From an uncultured Clostridia bacterium (GTDB lineage Bacteria > Bacillota > Clostridia > Oscillospirales > Acutalibacteraceae), in NCBI GenBank assembly GCA_944384855.1, contig CALWUY010000009.1, positions 1 through 64,000 on the forward strand: a stretch of DNA of 64,000 nucleotides, read 5' to 3'. The notes below the pieces were generated by a model that saw only the letters and a program-made list of their open reading frames with translations, was not told the DNA's origin and did not search any database. Below, one piece after another: positions 17,104-26,635 of this stretch; the stretch's first letter is position 1; each line of letters starts with the position of its first letter. The translations under genes and the position numbers were made by a program.

Positions 17104-18014
17104 TTAAGCACAAAAGCGCACCAGTTTTCACGGTATTTTTCTTCACAGACTGTAAAACCGTTTTCCTTTGCCGCCTTCAAAACATCCTGTTTTCTCATAT
17201 CAATTATACCGGATACCACCATATAAGAACCGTCATTCATAAATTTCCTTACCGAAGCGAAAAGTCTTATTATAACGTCAGCTACTATATTCGCACATAT
17301 AATATCATACTTACCCGTTACCTTATCCGCAAGATCGCCCACAATAAATTCTGCTTCATCAGAAATACCATTCATTTCCGCGTTTTCTTTGGCGGTTTTT
17401 ACCGACTGCGCATCAATATCCACTCCAAGCGCGCTGCCGGCGCCCAAAAGTACCGAAGCTATCGCGAGTATACCGCTTCCGCAGCCTATGTCAAGGACAT
17501 TTTCCCCGCCTTTTATATGTTTGTCCAGAAACTCAAGGCAAAGAGAAGTTGTGGCGTGTGTCCCGGTACCGAACGCAGCTCCCGGATCTATATTCAGAAC
17601 GGTTCTGCCGGAAACGTTTTCATATTTTTCCCAGCTGGGTACAACCGCCAGTCTGTCACCTACTTCAATCGGATGAAAATATTTTTTCCAGTTTTCGCTC
17701 CAATTGCTGTCATCCACGCCGGTACTGGCAATTTCAAACGGTATTCCCTCCGCCGTAAACCGTTCTTTTAAAAACGCCGAAGCCTCTTCCGCATTATCAC
17801 ACTCCGATATATAAATATGGATAACCGCATTTTCTCTGTCACGTTTTACAAGCTCTTCATCAATAAGATCTATATGAGCGATTTCCCACGCCTTTTCTTC
17901 CAAATCCGAATAGTCTTCTATATATATACCGTAAGGCACAGTCATATTCGCGATAGCCGTCGCGGTATCACAAAATTTTTGCGGAACATTAATAGTGATC
18001 TCAGTCCAGTTCAT
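17100..18014 (-). CDS. prmA: Ribosomal protein L11 methyltransferase
   Basis: SAM-dependent methyltransferase that trimethylates ribosomal protein L11. The C-terminal Rossmann domain has PGAAFGTGTHATT and the SAM-binding LDIGCGSGILAIAS, followed by the acidic VDIDAQSV and the CANIVADV motif; the N-terminal ~100 residues form the L11-binding domain (begins MNWTEITI). At 304 residues it is normal length. It follows the glycosylation cassette by 48 bp and precedes prfB, grouping two translation-related genes. Confidence 0.95.
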   Translation of the reverse strand: MNWTEITINVPQKFCDTATAIANMTVPYGIYIEDYSDLEEKAWEIAHIDLIDEELVKRDRENAVIHIYISECDNAEEASAFLKERFTAEGIPFEIASTGVDDSNWSENWKKYFHPIEVGDRLAVVPSWEKYENVSGRTVLNIDPGAAFGTGTHATTSLCLEFLDKHIKGGENVLDIGCGSGILAIASVLLGAGSALGVDIDAQSVKTAKENAEMNGISDEAEFIVGDLADKVTGKYDIICANIVADVIIRLFASVRKFMNDGSYMVVSGIIDMRKQDVLKAAKENGFTVCEEKYRENWCAFVLK

Positions 18015-18062
18015 TATTTAGCCTCTGTCTATTTAATAATATATCAACAAAAGAAAACCACA

Positions 18063-19424
18063 TTACTCAACATCACATTTTTTATTTGAATCGCTAAAGG
18101 CAATTTCGTTACAGCATTTGACAGACTTTACCGCCTTATATATAAATTGTATAAACAATGCCATACCTAATCCGATAGCAATATACTTTATTGTCACTAA
18201 AGAAAAGCTGTATCTTCCAAAAGCAAACGTAGTCGAATATATATATATATTTCCTATATAAAGTAACGCTAAATAAAACATTTGCGCTCGGTATTTCTTG
18301 AAATAAATGCTTAATATAACTGAAAAAATACACAGAATAATTTCAATATACGGAATCGGCTCTAAAAATCGCGTTTCAATATTAAATACCGGTCTGTAAT
18401 ATACAGCGTTAATCATTTCGCGGGGATTTAAAATTAAATATGAATATAACATTCCTTTCGGGTCATTCTCAAACCAGACTTTCTGCCTGTAAGCAGCTTT
18501 AATTTCATCGGTTCTTAAAGATATGTATCTCTCATACTTCGGATCAACATTCCCATCCTCATCAAAAAATTCGGAATATTTTTCTTTTACAACATCATAA
18601 ACATTTGTTTCATAGTCTAAGTCTTCATCCTTTGGACATCCTATACCTTCATAAGTACCCAAAAGCGTAGGATTACCTGAACCGTATGTAAGCGGAATAA
18701 AAGCTTTAAACTGAATATAATTTCGAATACTCCATGGCACTACAAATGCGAGAATGGCAAAAGCGACTATAACTATCTGTTTAATTAAAAGCTTTTTATT
18801 ATACTTTACGATTAACAAATATATCAATGCAAAAACAGGAAACGGCGCTATATTAGCTTTAAGCATAAGTGCTCCCATATATGATATCAGACAGCCGAAA
18901 AAGTTTTTATAATTATTCTCTTTACCCATTTTAAAAGTGTAGTAGACCATAGCCGATAAGAACATAATAAACGGAGTTTCTGTAAGTATTAAATTATCTA
19001 TCCAAACAAAATTCGGAATAAATAACGGAAGAGTAGCTATGATACCGCACCATTTCGGCGCAAAAATATTAACACTTTTATATATAAACCATCCGGTTAT
19101 CGTTCCCATAGATATCCATAATAGCTTTAATGCCAGCCACAAAAATTTTCCTTCTCCGAATATCAGTGAAAAAAGTGCTATAACAAAGGTCATTCCAGGC
19201 ATAATTTGGGCCGAAATTGCTCCTCTGTGCATGGTAATCTCACCGGTATTGGCAAATATTATCCCACTGTTCACATAAGAAGCATCATCACTGCCAAGGG
19301 TATACATTATGCCAAGCTCATAAAGTGCCATAAATCTTTCTATAAACAAAAACAATAAAACAATAAGTATTAGTTTGTTGTTTTTTATAAATTCTAAAAT
19401 TTTGTTATTTATCCCGCTTTTCAT
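18063..19424 (-). CDS. GT-C fold membrane glycosyltransferase (GT39/ArnT-like)
   Basis: A 453-residue polytopic protein with about ten membrane segments. The first extracytoplasmic loop carries an acidic pair (LGSDDASY, residues 44-51), the position of the catalytic Asp in GT-C enzymes that transfer a sugar from a polyprenyl-phosphate carrier. A long polar loop (about 260-330) follows the middle helices. It starts inside the end of the DUF2304 gene (20-bp overlap), and the operon holds two GT2 enzymes and GtrA, so lipid-linked sugar is probably made on the inside, flipped and transferred outside. The acceptor (wall polymer, protein or lipid) is unknown. The cassette is visibly AT-richer than flanking murC and prmA. 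Confidence 0.75.
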   Translation of the reverse strand: MKSGINNKILEFIKNNKLILIVLLFLFIERFMALYELGIMYTLGSDDASYVNSGIIFANTGEITMHRGAISAQIMPGMTFVIALFSLIFGEGKFLWLALKLLWISMGTITGWFIYKSVNIFAPKWCGIIATLPLFIPNFVWIDNLILTETPFIMFLSAMVYYTFKMGKENNYKNFFGCLISYMGALMLKANIAPFPVFALIYLLIVKYNKKLLIKQIVIVAFAILAFVVPWSIRNYIQFKAFIPLTYGSGNPTLLGTYEGIGCPKDEDLDYETNVYDVVKEKYSEFFDEDGNVDPKYERYISLRTDEIKAAYRQKVWFENDPKGMLYSYLILNPREMINAVYYRPVFNIETRFLEPIPYIEIILCIFSVILSIYFKKYRAQMFYLALLYIGNIYIYSTTFAFGRYSFSLVTIKYIAIGLGMALFIQFIYKAVKSVKCCNEIAFSDSNKKCDVE

Positions 19425-19764
19425 GCCAATCCTCCAAATAGTCCCTGATTGCGTTTTTTTGAATAATTGTTTTTATTTCGACAGACTGCTTTGATAGTTT
19501 GGCGGTTGTATTAACAAGAATAAACAAAACTCCAACTATTGCAATCAAATATATTAAATTCGACGATGTTTCAATTCCGCATAGCATTGCAACAAATTCA
19601 ACACTCTTTGGAAATACCGCAAGTAATATTATAAAAAAAGCAACAAATAGCCAAATTAAAGAATATTGTAACAGCAGTTTCTTTTTATTCACCTTACTTA
19701 TCACATATATTACAAAAATTAAGGCAAATACAATTAATTCTACCCTTAAAACAATAGGCAGCAC
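19405..19764 (-). CDS. DUF2304 family membrane protein
   Basis: A 119-residue protein with three hydrophobic segments and a charged C-terminal tail, typical of DUF2304, a family usually found beside GT2 genes of polyprenyl-sugar pathways. It starts at GTG 19764 with GGAGG 9 bp upstream. It overlaps the next gene by 20 bp and sits 6 bp after the GT2 gene. Its role is uncertain; partner or flippase-like accessory functions have been suggested only by association. Confidence 0.75.
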   Translation of the reverse strand: MLPIVLRVELIVFALIFVIYVISKVNKKKLLLQYSLIWLFVAFFIILLAVFPKSVEFVAMLCGIETSSNLIYLIAIVGVLFILVNTTAKLSKQSVEIKTIIQKNAIRDYLEDWHEKRDK

Positions 19765-19770
19765 TGAAAA

Positions 19771-20481
19771 TCACCTCCTCTGAAATCCCGTTATTATTAT
19801 TGCCATAACAACTTTTATCATATAATATACTGATTTCCATGCCCTTATAGAAGATTTACCTCCGGTTCTTTCAAACATGTTTACAGATACTTCTTTTATT
19901 CTGTATCCTTTCTTTGATATCTCCACAATTGATTCAGGTTCAGGATAATCAACCGGATAATCATATGCAAAAATCTTCGTTACTGCTTTACTGGAAGCAC
20001 GATATCCAGAAGTACAGTCAAGTATCTTTATCTTACCAAAAATTCCTATCATAAATGAAATGATTTTTATACCTACTCTTCGCATAGCAGTAGATTTGAA
20101 ATTTTCCGCTTTGTTTTCGATGAATCTTGAACCAACAACAAAATCGCATTCATTATTAATTATCGGTAATATAAGATTTTTTAAAGAGTTAATGTCATGT
20201 TGACCATCACCATCGAACTGAACGGCTATATCGTAGTCTAATTTTTCGGCTAATTTATAACCGCTTTGCACTGCTCCCCCTATTCCAAGATTAACAGAAT
20301 GCGACATAACATTTATACCATTATTTTTACATACACTTTCCGTGTTATCGGTAGAGCCATCGTTAACAACAATATAATCCAATGTGAAATCACATTTTTC
20401 CCTGTACTTTTTAATACTCTCAACAGTTCCGACTATATTTTCTTCCTCATTATATGCCGGGACAATAATCAGTACTTTCAT
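19771..20481 (-). CDS. GT2 family glycosyltransferase (DPM1-like)
   Basis: GT-A fold glycosyltransferase of 236 residues with the family start VLIIVPAYNEEENI, the donor site VVNDGSTDNT and the metal motif QFDGDGQHD. It lacks the two C-terminal membrane helices of its paralogue at 20987-21931, so it resembles the soluble dolichol-phosphate mannose synthase type. It likely charges a polyprenyl phosphate with a hexose at the inner face of the membrane. It lies 3 bp after gtrA and 6 bp before the DUF2304 gene in one operon. Confidence 0.85.
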   Translation of the reverse strand: MKVLIIVPAYNEEENIVGTVESIKKYREKCDFTLDYIVVNDGSTDNTESVCKNNGINVMSHSVNLGIGGAVQSGYKLAEKLDYDIAVQFDGDGQHDINSLKNLILPIINNECDFVVGSRFIENKAENFKSTAMRRVGIKIISFMIGIFGKIKILDCTSGYRASSKAVTKIFAYDYPVDYPEPESIVEISKKGYRIKEVSVNMFERTGGKSSIRAWKSVYYMIKVVMAIIITGFQRR

Positions 20482-20484
20482 TTT

Positions 20485-20928
20485 TTACTTCCTCTCCTTA
20501 AACACCAAATACTTACTTACCACCCAGTTTATCAAAACAACCGTAAATGATAAAACTACTTTTGCTATTAAAATTCCACTCAAACCAAATATATAAATTT
20601 TTTCAAGACGAAGAATATCGGAACTAATGAACAATCCCAACTGCTCAAATAAATAAGAAAGAATTCTTGCCGAAATAAATATTCCGCCTTCTTTACATAA
20701 CTGTAAAAATTTCCAGTTTTTACTCTTGAACACCCATATCTTATTTGTAAAAAAGGCAAAAAGTACAGATAAAACAAATGAAATTGTGTTGACAATAAGA
20801 ACTTTATCATATCCCATTATTTTCAAGAATATTATAAAACTCACATAATTTACAACTGTTGTTAATACCCCGAAGAATAAATACTTAACCGTTTCACTCT
20901 TCGCATATTTTAATATAAAGTTTCTCAA
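20485..20928 (-). CDS. GtrA family membrane protein
   Basis: A 147-residue protein with four membrane segments and the GtrA family opening (KYLFFGVLTTVVNYVSF); the family is proposed to flip polyprenyl-phosphate-linked sugars to the outer face. It is flanked by two GT2 enzymes, the classic GtrA/GtrB pairing, and ends with a basic VVSKYLVFKERK. The direct upstream partner at 20987 is the GtrB-like enzyme. Confidence 0.85.
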   Translation of the reverse strand: MRNFILKYAKSETVKYLFFGVLTTVVNYVSFIIFLKIMGYDKVLIVNTISFVLSVLFAFFTNKIWVFKSKNWKFLQLCKEGGIFISARILSYLFEQLGLFISSDILRLEKIYIFGLSGILIAKVVLSFTVVLINWVVSKYLVFKERK

Positions 20929-20986
20929 AAAACCACCTTGGAATTGTTATTTTAAATTATATATTTAAACATTTGCCGCTAAATAG

Positions 20987-21931
20987 CTATATAAGCTCAG
21001 TATCAATTATATATTTTGGTCTTTCTTTTGTTTCAAGATATGTTTTGCCAATATATTCCCCTATCACACCAAGCGAAAGCATAATAAGACCACCTATCGC
21101 CCATACAGAGCATATCACACTTGCCCAGCCGACAACGGTTGCTCCAATTAGCCAACGAACTAAAAAATAAACAAGCATTCCTATACTGACCAGAAAAATC
21201 AGCAAACCTAAAACTGTAATAAGCCTTATAGGTTTAATACTCAGTGAAGTTATTCCTTCTAACGCAAAAGCTATCATTTTTTTTAAAGGATATTTGCTTT
21301 TGCCTGCAAATCGTTTTTCACGTTCATAATAAACAACCGAATTCTTATAACCTAACAGCGGCACTAAACCACGCAAAAATAAATTTACCTCTTTGAATTC
21401 AGAAAGTGCATTTAATGCTCTCCTTGACATTAACCGATAATCCGCATGATTAAAGACTATATCAACACCCAAAAATTTTATTATACTATAAAAAGCTTCT
21501 GCTGTAAATCTTTTAAAAAACGTATCTTTTTTTCTTTTTGATCGTACTCCATATACTATGTCACATCCATTATAATACTCTTTCAGCATATCATCTATAG
21601 CATTTATATCATCCTGAAGATCGGCATCCATTGAAATTACTGCATCAGCATATTTTGCAGCTGTCATAAGACCCGCTAAAAGCGCGTTCTGATGCCCTCT
21701 GTTGCGCGAAAGCTTAATCCCTGAAAACATTTTATTTTTATTATGAAGCTCAGTGATTATCTGCCAAGTGCTATCACGTGATCCGTCATCTACAAACATA
21801 ATTCTGCTTTTACCGTCAATTTTGCCGCTTGACATAAGTTCTTCAGCTTTTTGCTGAAGCCGTTTCGCCGCTTCAGGCAGCACTTCCTCCTCATTGTAAC
21901 ACGGAACTACTATGTAAAGTATACTGCTCAT
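20987..21931 (-). CDS. GtrB-like polyprenyl-phosphate glycosyltransferase
   Basis: A 314-residue GT2 enzyme with IVVPCYNEEEVLP, DDGSRDSTW and MDADLQDD (donor/metal site), then two C-terminal membrane helices (about 228-255 and 268-292) and a basic tail. This is the bactoprenol glucosyl- or related transferase architecture (GtrB, CsbB). It begins 3 bp after the AlaX-like gene and leads the five-gene glycosylation cassette. The sugar is not predictable by eye. Confidence 0.88.
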   Translation of the reverse strand: MSSILYIVVPCYNEEEVLPEAAKRLQQKAEELMSSGKIDGKSRIMFVDDGSRDSTWQIITELHNKNKMFSGIKLSRNRGHQNALLAGLMTAAKYADAVISMDADLQDDINAIDDMLKEYYNGCDIVYGVRSKRKKDTFFKRFTAEAFYSIIKFLGVDIVFNHADYRLMSRRALNALSEFKEVNLFLRGLVPLLGYKNSVVYYEREKRFAGKSKYPLKKMIAFALEGITSLSIKPIRLITVLGLLIFLVSIGMLVYFLVRWLIGATVVGWASVICSVWAIGGLIMLSLGVIGEYIGKTYLETKERPKYIIDTELI

Positions 21932-21934
21932 TTT

Positions 21935-23083
21935 TTACCTCGCAAAAAATTTTTTAAGCTCGGTCTCATCAGCCGAAACCGACCCCTGTACCATACCGTT
22001 TCTTCCTCCGCCCTTAACCTGAAATCTTTCTTTAAATAAAACAAAAAAATGCTCCAACTCATCAGCTTGTCCGCAAATGGCAAACATCATAACGCCGTCT
22101 TGCTGACGGCTGAATACCCCGCGTATCCCCCCGGCTTTCTTATACAGCGCGTCAGCGTAAATCTGCATTTCCTTAATATCAAAATCATCTTCAAATTCAG
22201 CGGAGACAACACTTTTGTTACAAAAAGATTTGACCTTTTCTTCTGTAAGCCTTTTTTTCAGACCCGTAACAGTATATTTTAGTTTGTTTATGTTATCTGC
22301 AAGCCTCTCAACCGCCGCAAACGTTTCATTATATTTGACAGCCAACTTTTCTCCGATAGACGCGGTATTTTTATATCTTTCATTATAATCGAAAAGGGCT
22401 CGTCCGCCGCATTTGATTTCAATTCTCACTCCGCCCCTGAGCCTCTCGGCTGAAAGCAGTTTTATCAGTCCTATCTGACCCGTAGATTTTACATGCGGAG
22501 CGCAGCATGCGCATATATCCGTATCTTTGATTTCAACTATTCTTACCGCTCCTTCAATTTCTTTTTTGCTGCGGTATGTTATAGCCTTCAGTTCATCATC
22601 ATTCGGGTAGTAGGTATATATCTCCTTATCTGAAAAAACCGCCTGATTGCTCAGCTTTTCGATATTTGAAATCTGCTCCGGTGTAAGCGGCTTGTCAAAA
22701 TCCAGTGTGACTATGTCATCGCTCAGGTGAAATCCGACATTTTCACATCCGTAAATTCTGTGCGCCGTACCGGAAACAATATGCTCTCCCGAATGCTGCT
22801 GCATAAAATCAAATCGGCGGTTAAAATTTATCTTACCGGTAACGCACTCCCCCTTTTTAAACGGTTCATGCGTGTAATGATATATAACACCGTTCTTTAT
22901 CTGAACATCAAAAACCTCGGTACCGTTTAAAAATCCCGTATCAGACGGCTGACCGCCTCCTTCCGGGAAAAACGCCGTACGGTCCAATACAGCAGCATAA
23001 CCTCCGTCAGCAGAATAACATTCGATTATTTCGGCGGTAAATTCTTTAAGAAATGAATCATTATCATACAGTTTTTCAGTCAT
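21935..23083 (-). CDS. AlaX-like alanyl-tRNA editing protein with DHHA1 domain
   Basis: A free-standing relative of the editing half of alanyl-tRNA synthetase, which hydrolyses mischarged tRNA-Ala. Zinc ligands are visible as QQHSGEHIVSG (HxxxH) and CACCAPHV (Cys plus His). The C-terminal ~110 residues match a DHHA1 domain with the glycine-rich KGGGRNGMVQGS. It has no aminoacylation core, so it is not AlaS. The ATG at 23083 overlaps the murC stop by 8 bp; an ATG at 23104 would add seven residues reading the murC end in another frame and is disfavoured. It sits between murC and the glycosylation cassette with near-zero spacing. Confidence 0.88.
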   Translation of the reverse strand: MTEKLYDNDSFLKEFTAEIIECYSADGGYAAVLDRTAFFPEGGGQPSDTGFLNGTEVFDVQIKNGVIYHYTHEPFKKGECVTGKINFNRRFDFMQQHSGEHIVSGTAHRIYGCENVGFHLSDDIVTLDFDKPLTPEQISNIEKLSNQAVFSDKEIYTYYPNDDELKAITYRSKKEIEGAVRIVEIKDTDICACCAPHVKSTGQIGLIKLLSAERLRGGVRIEIKCGGRALFDYNERYKNTASIGEKLAVKYNETFAAVERLADNINKLKYTVTGLKKRLTEEKVKSFCNKSVVSAEFEDDFDIKEMQIYADALYKKAGGIRGVFSRQQDGVMMFAICGQADELEHFFVLFKERFQVKGGGRNGMVQGSVSADETELKKFFAR

Positions 23084-24455
23084 TGCCCAACCTCGCCTGC
23101 ACAATATGCGCCGCTTTATATATGTCCCCTCCGCCCATAGTGATAACTATATCGTTCGGCTCTGCGGTTTCTATTATTTTATCGGCTATATTTTCAAAAC
23201 CGTCAACTATAACAGCGTCTTTAAGCCTTTCGGCGATATATTCCGAACTTATGCCGTAGGTATTGACTTCTCTGGAACCCATTATCGGAGTTAAAATCAC
23301 TTTATCCGCGATTGAAAGCGCATCCGCAAACTCGTCCTTTAAAAGCGCCGTCCTTGAAAATGTAAAAGGCTGAAATACCGCTATAACCCGGTTATAACTA
23401 AGCTGTTTTGCGGCATTCAGGGTAGCCTTTATCTCCGTCGGGTGATGAGCGTAATCGTCTGCCAGCGTAAATCCGTTATATTCACCTAAAAACTCAAATC
23501 TTCTGCCGGCGCCTGTGAATTTTTCTATTGCGTCCTTGATTCCGTTCGGATCTACTCCTTCGTCGAAACAGACGGCAAACGCCGCCAGACCGTTTAATAC
23601 ATTATGCTTACCCGGTACATGAAGCTCTATATTAATTATTTTTCTGTCTCTGTTCATTACATCAAAAGAAAAACCGAATTTACCCGGAATGATATTTTCC
23701 GCATAAAAATCATTTTTATCACTGAAACCAAAGGTTATTATCTTTGACTCTATGCCTTCTGCAGCCTTAAGTACAAGCTTATCGTCGCCGTTTATATAAG
23801 CTTTGCTTGACATTTTTATGAATTTGTGAAAAGATAAAACCAGGTTATCCATAGTTTTAAAGTAATCAAGATGATCATTGTCAATATTCAGTAATACTGT
23901 AGTATCCGGAGACATCTGTAAAAATGTATCTACAAACTCGCAGGACTCACAGACTAAGGTTTCGGATTTTCCGGTAATTCCGTTGGAATTTATCAGCGGC
24001 AGCTTTCCTCCTATAACCGCCGAAGGATCACACTTGTTTAATATCAGAATTTGTGTTATCATAGAAGTAACGGTAGTTTTGCCGTGTGTTCCGCATACGC
24101 CTATCACATTGCTGAACTTACGGGTCAGCGCACCTAAGAGATGTGAGCGTTCCATTGTAGGAATGCCTTTATCGGCGGCAGCCTGAAGTTCGGGGTTATC
24201 TTTACTTATAGCGGCTGAATAAACTATAAGACCAGCGCCGTTTATGTTTTCGGCTTTATGTCCCATAAAAACCTTTATACCTAATTTTTTAATCCTTTCA
24301 AGCGGGTCGCTCTCATTATTGTCTGAACCGGTTACAACGTATCCCCTGCTGTGAAGTATTTCAGCCAGCGGACACATACCGCTTCCGCCGATACCTATCA
24401 TGTGTATATGTTTTACCTGTGTTATTATTTCATCTTCTGCACGAAATTCTTTCAT
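23076..24455 (-). CDS. murC: UDP-N-acetylmuramate--L-alanine ligase
   Basis: Adds L-Ala to UDP-MurNAc, the first amino acid of the peptidoglycan stem peptide. It has the N-terminal UDP-binding GIGGSGMCPLAEIL, the ATP loop GTHGKTTVTSM, and DDYAHHPTEI in the C-terminal domain, all typical of MurC. The ATG at 24455 has GGAG 8 bp upstream; an in-frame TTG two codons earlier is rejected. The length is 459 residues. It heads a long minus-strand run and is divergent from cca. Confidence 0.97.
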   Translation of the reverse strand: MKEFRAEDEIITQVKHIHMIGIGGSGMCPLAEILHSRGYVVTGSDNNESDPLERIKKLGIKVFMGHKAENINGAGLIVYSAAISKDNPELQAAADKGIPTMERSHLLGALTRKFSNVIGVCGTHGKTTVTSMITQILILNKCDPSAVIGGKLPLINSNGITGKSETLVCESCEFVDTFLQMSPDTTVLLNIDNDHLDYFKTMDNLVLSFHKFIKMSSKAYINGDDKLVLKAAEGIESKIITFGFSDKNDFYAENIIPGKFGFSFDVMNRDRKIINIELHVPGKHNVLNGLAAFAVCFDEGVDPNGIKDAIEKFTGAGRRFEFLGEYNGFTLADDYAHHPTEIKATLNAAKQLSYNRVIAVFQPFTFSRTALLKDEFADALSIADKVILTPIMGSREVNTYGISSEYIAERLKDAVIVDGFENIADKIIETAEPNDIVITMGGGDIYKAAHIVQARLGND

Positions 24456-24583
24456 AGACAATTCTCCGCATTTAAACGATTTTTACTGTAAATATCTGAT
24501 ATTAAAAATAAAAAGCATAATACATAGTTATTATACTACTTAAATTATAAAAAATAAACCTTTTTTTTACAGGAATGAAAAAT

Positions 24584-25750
24584 ATGATTAAAATACCGCC
24601 TGAAATTGAATATGTTCTTGATACTCTTAATAACAGCGGTTTCGAAGCCTATATTGTCGGAGGCTGTGTCCGAGACAGCCTTATGGGCATTGTTCCGCAT
24701 GACTTTGACATTACAACCTCCGCTCATCCCGAGAATGTTCAGGATTTATTTGAAAAGACAGTGCCTACAGGCATTAAGCACGGTACCGTAACCGTAGTTT
24801 CAGGGAAAACCCCGGTAGAAGTTACAACTTTCAGAACCGAAAGCGGATATAAGGACAGCCGTCACCCCGACAATATACACTTTGTCAGCAGCATTAAAGA
24901 GGATTTGTCCCGCCGCGATTTTACCGTAAACGCCATAGCTTACAATAGCCAAAAAGGTATTATTGATTATTTCGGAGGACAAGCCGATATTCAGAATTCC
25001 GTACTGCGGACCGTCGGCATTCCTCAGGAACGCTTCAGTGAAGACGCGCTTCGTATTTTAAGACTTTTCAGATTTGCGTCGACGCTTAACTTCAGCTGTG
25101 AAGAAAACACCTTCAAAGCCGCTCTGAAATGCGCTCCGGCGCTTGAAAAAATAAGCGGCGAAAGAATTTTTTCCGAATTATACAAAGCTGTAACCGGAGA
25201 TAATTTTCAAATTTTTACCCATCTTATCCAAAACGGCGGATTGAAGTTTATTAAAATATGCAAAGTACCCGATTTCAGCGTCATAAAATCTCTCACATCC
25301 GAAAAAATTGCATTTTTTACGTTTTTGTATTTATCGTCTGAAGATATATACGAAACACTTGAAACCCTAAAAGTTTCAAATAAATTGAAACATTACTGCG
25401 CAGATCTGAATATACTGATAAAAAAAGATTTGCCTCAGAGTAAGTCTGAAACAAAACTGCTTCTGTGCGATTATTCTACCGAAACCTTATTTGACTGCTT
25501 TTTGCTGAAAAGTATTTTAACCGGCACCGACATTTCTGTCCAGAAAAAAATGCTTGAAGATATTGTTGAATACAGAGAACCGTATCTTATAAGTCATTTG
25601 GATATAGACGGTGAAATAATCAAAAAAATGGGATACGACAGCATAAAGATAGGCAAAATTCTGAAACACCTGCAGACAGTCGTCATTGAACATCCCGAAA
25701 AAAACAGCCGTGAGCTGCTTAAAGACGAAATATTGAAAATTTCACAGTAA
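24584..25750 (+). CDS. cca: CCA tRNA nucleotidyltransferase
   Basis: Adds or repairs the CCA end of tRNAs. A class II nucleotidyltransferase: GGCVRDSLMG and DFDI (metal aspartates) in the head, RRDFTVNAIAY, and the RFSEDALRILRLFRF neck motif. The C-terminal part is a compact helical body with no HD phosphohydrolase motif. Two ATGs are possible; 24584 is preferred because AGGA lies 9 bp upstream, whereas the ATG at 24575 touches the Shine-Dalgarno. The length is 388 residues, and a hairpin-plus-T7 terminator follows. Confidence 0.93.
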   Translation: MIKIPPEIEYVLDTLNNSGFEAYIVGGCVRDSLMGIVPHDFDITTSAHPENVQDLFEKTVPTGIKHGTVTVVSGKTPVEVTTFRTESGYKDSRHPDNIHFVSSIKEDLSRRDFTVNAIAYNSQKGIIDYFGGQADIQNSVLRTVGIPQERFSEDALRILRLFRFASTLNFSCEENTFKAALKCAPALEKISGERIFSELYKAVTGDNFQIFTHLIQNGGLKFIKICKVPDFSVIKSLTSEKIAFFTFLYLSSEDIYETLETLKVSNKLKHYCADLNILIKKDLPQSKSETKLLLCDYSTETLFDCFLLKSILTGTDISVQKKMLEDIVEYREPYLISHLDIDGEIIKKMGYDSIKIGKILKHLQTVVIEHPEKNSRELLKDEILKISQ

Positions 25751-25760
25751 CGTAACCATT

Positions 25761-25805
25761 ATCAGCGCCATAAACTGTACTATACAGCATGTCGCTGATT
25801 TTTTT
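25761..25805 (+). terminator. cca terminator
   Basis: Outer stem ATCAGCG / CGCTGAT (25761-25767, 25793-25799) with further internal pairing, then T6. It ends only about 12 bp before the dpaA start. Confidence 0.75.
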
Positions 25806-25817
25806 ATCGGAATGATG

Positions 25818-26624
25818 ATGTCTATGAAAAAAATTACTATTTTCGGGGGCGATAACCGTCTGCTGAAAGTGAGAGAAAATCTTATAAAAAACGGTTTTCA
25901 TGTCGATACGTTAGGTCTTTGCGAAGGTGATAAAGGCGATATGTCCTCTTCACAGATTCTCATATTTCCGGTTCCCACAACCAAAGACGGAATCAATGTT
26001 TATGCTCCTATAACAGATGAAAAAATAGCTCTTGACAGCATATCAGAAAAAATAACAGATGAACAGCTGACTTTAAGCTGTAATTATCAGTTTCACAATA
26101 AGAAATGTGTCGATTACGGTTCGCTTGACAGCTACGCGCTTCTCAATGCCGTACCGACCGCGGAAGGCGCAATAAAAATTGCTATTGAAAATACAGGATT
26201 CACACTTTGGAAGAGCCGTTGTCTGGTTATAGGATACGGCAGAGTAGGCAAAGTTCTTGCAAACCGTCTTAAAGCGTTCGGATGTGACGTAACTGTAACT
26301 GCGCGTAAGCCGTCGGATCTATCTCTTGCGGACACCCTCGGATTTAACTACATAAATACCGAGGATTTAAATTATGCAAAACTTGATTTTGATATTATTT
26401 TCAATACCGTCGATGTTAAGGTTGTAGACGACGAAAAGCTGAAGAACACAAAATGCTCACTTATAATCGACCTTGCCACACATTACGGCATAAACCTCGA
26501 AGCAGCCGAAAAACAAGGTATAAAAACAATAAAGGCTTCGGGACTGCCTTCTAAAGTTGCCCCTCAAACAGCCGCGGAAATTTTAAGCAAAACTATAATT
26601 CATATTATTAATTCCTACAATTAA
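25818..26624 (+). CDS. dpaA: Dipicolinate synthase subunit A
   Basis: With DpaB it makes pyridine-2,6-dicarboxylate from a tetrahydrodipicolinate-pathway intermediate in the mother cell; the product fills the spore core. Visible features are the KKITIFGGDNRLL opening, the family-typical LNAVPTAEGAIKIA, and a Rossmann NAD(P) site VIGYGRVGKVLANRL. Four in-frame ATGs (25812, 25815, 25818, 25824) compete; the Shine-Dalgarno is weak (CGGA at 25808), giving a 6-bp gap to 25818, so the start is uncertain by a few residues. The dpaB gene follows by about 11 bp. The gene begins right after the cca terminator, leaving no room for a separate intergenic promoter. Confidence 0.92.
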   Translation: MSMKKITIFGGDNRLLKVRENLIKNGFHVDTLGLCEGDKGDMSSSQILIFPVPTTKDGINVYAPITDEKIALDSISEKITDEQLTLSCNYQFHNKKCVDYGSLDSYALLNAVPTAEGAIKIAIENTGFTLWKSRCLVIGYGRVGKVLANRLKAFGCDVTVTARKPSDLSLADTLGFNYINTEDLNYAKLDFDIIFNTVDVKVVDDEKLKNTKCSLIIDLATHYGINLEAAEKQGIKTIKASGLPSKVAPQTAAEILSKTIIHIINSYN

Positions 26625-26635
26625 AGGTGAACATT

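Noticed and set aside
25769..25777. CATAAACTG as a SigK -10 box for dpaAB
   Set aside because: One fixed base is wrong and no AC lies at the expected 16-17 bp upstream; it is also part of the cca terminator hairpin.
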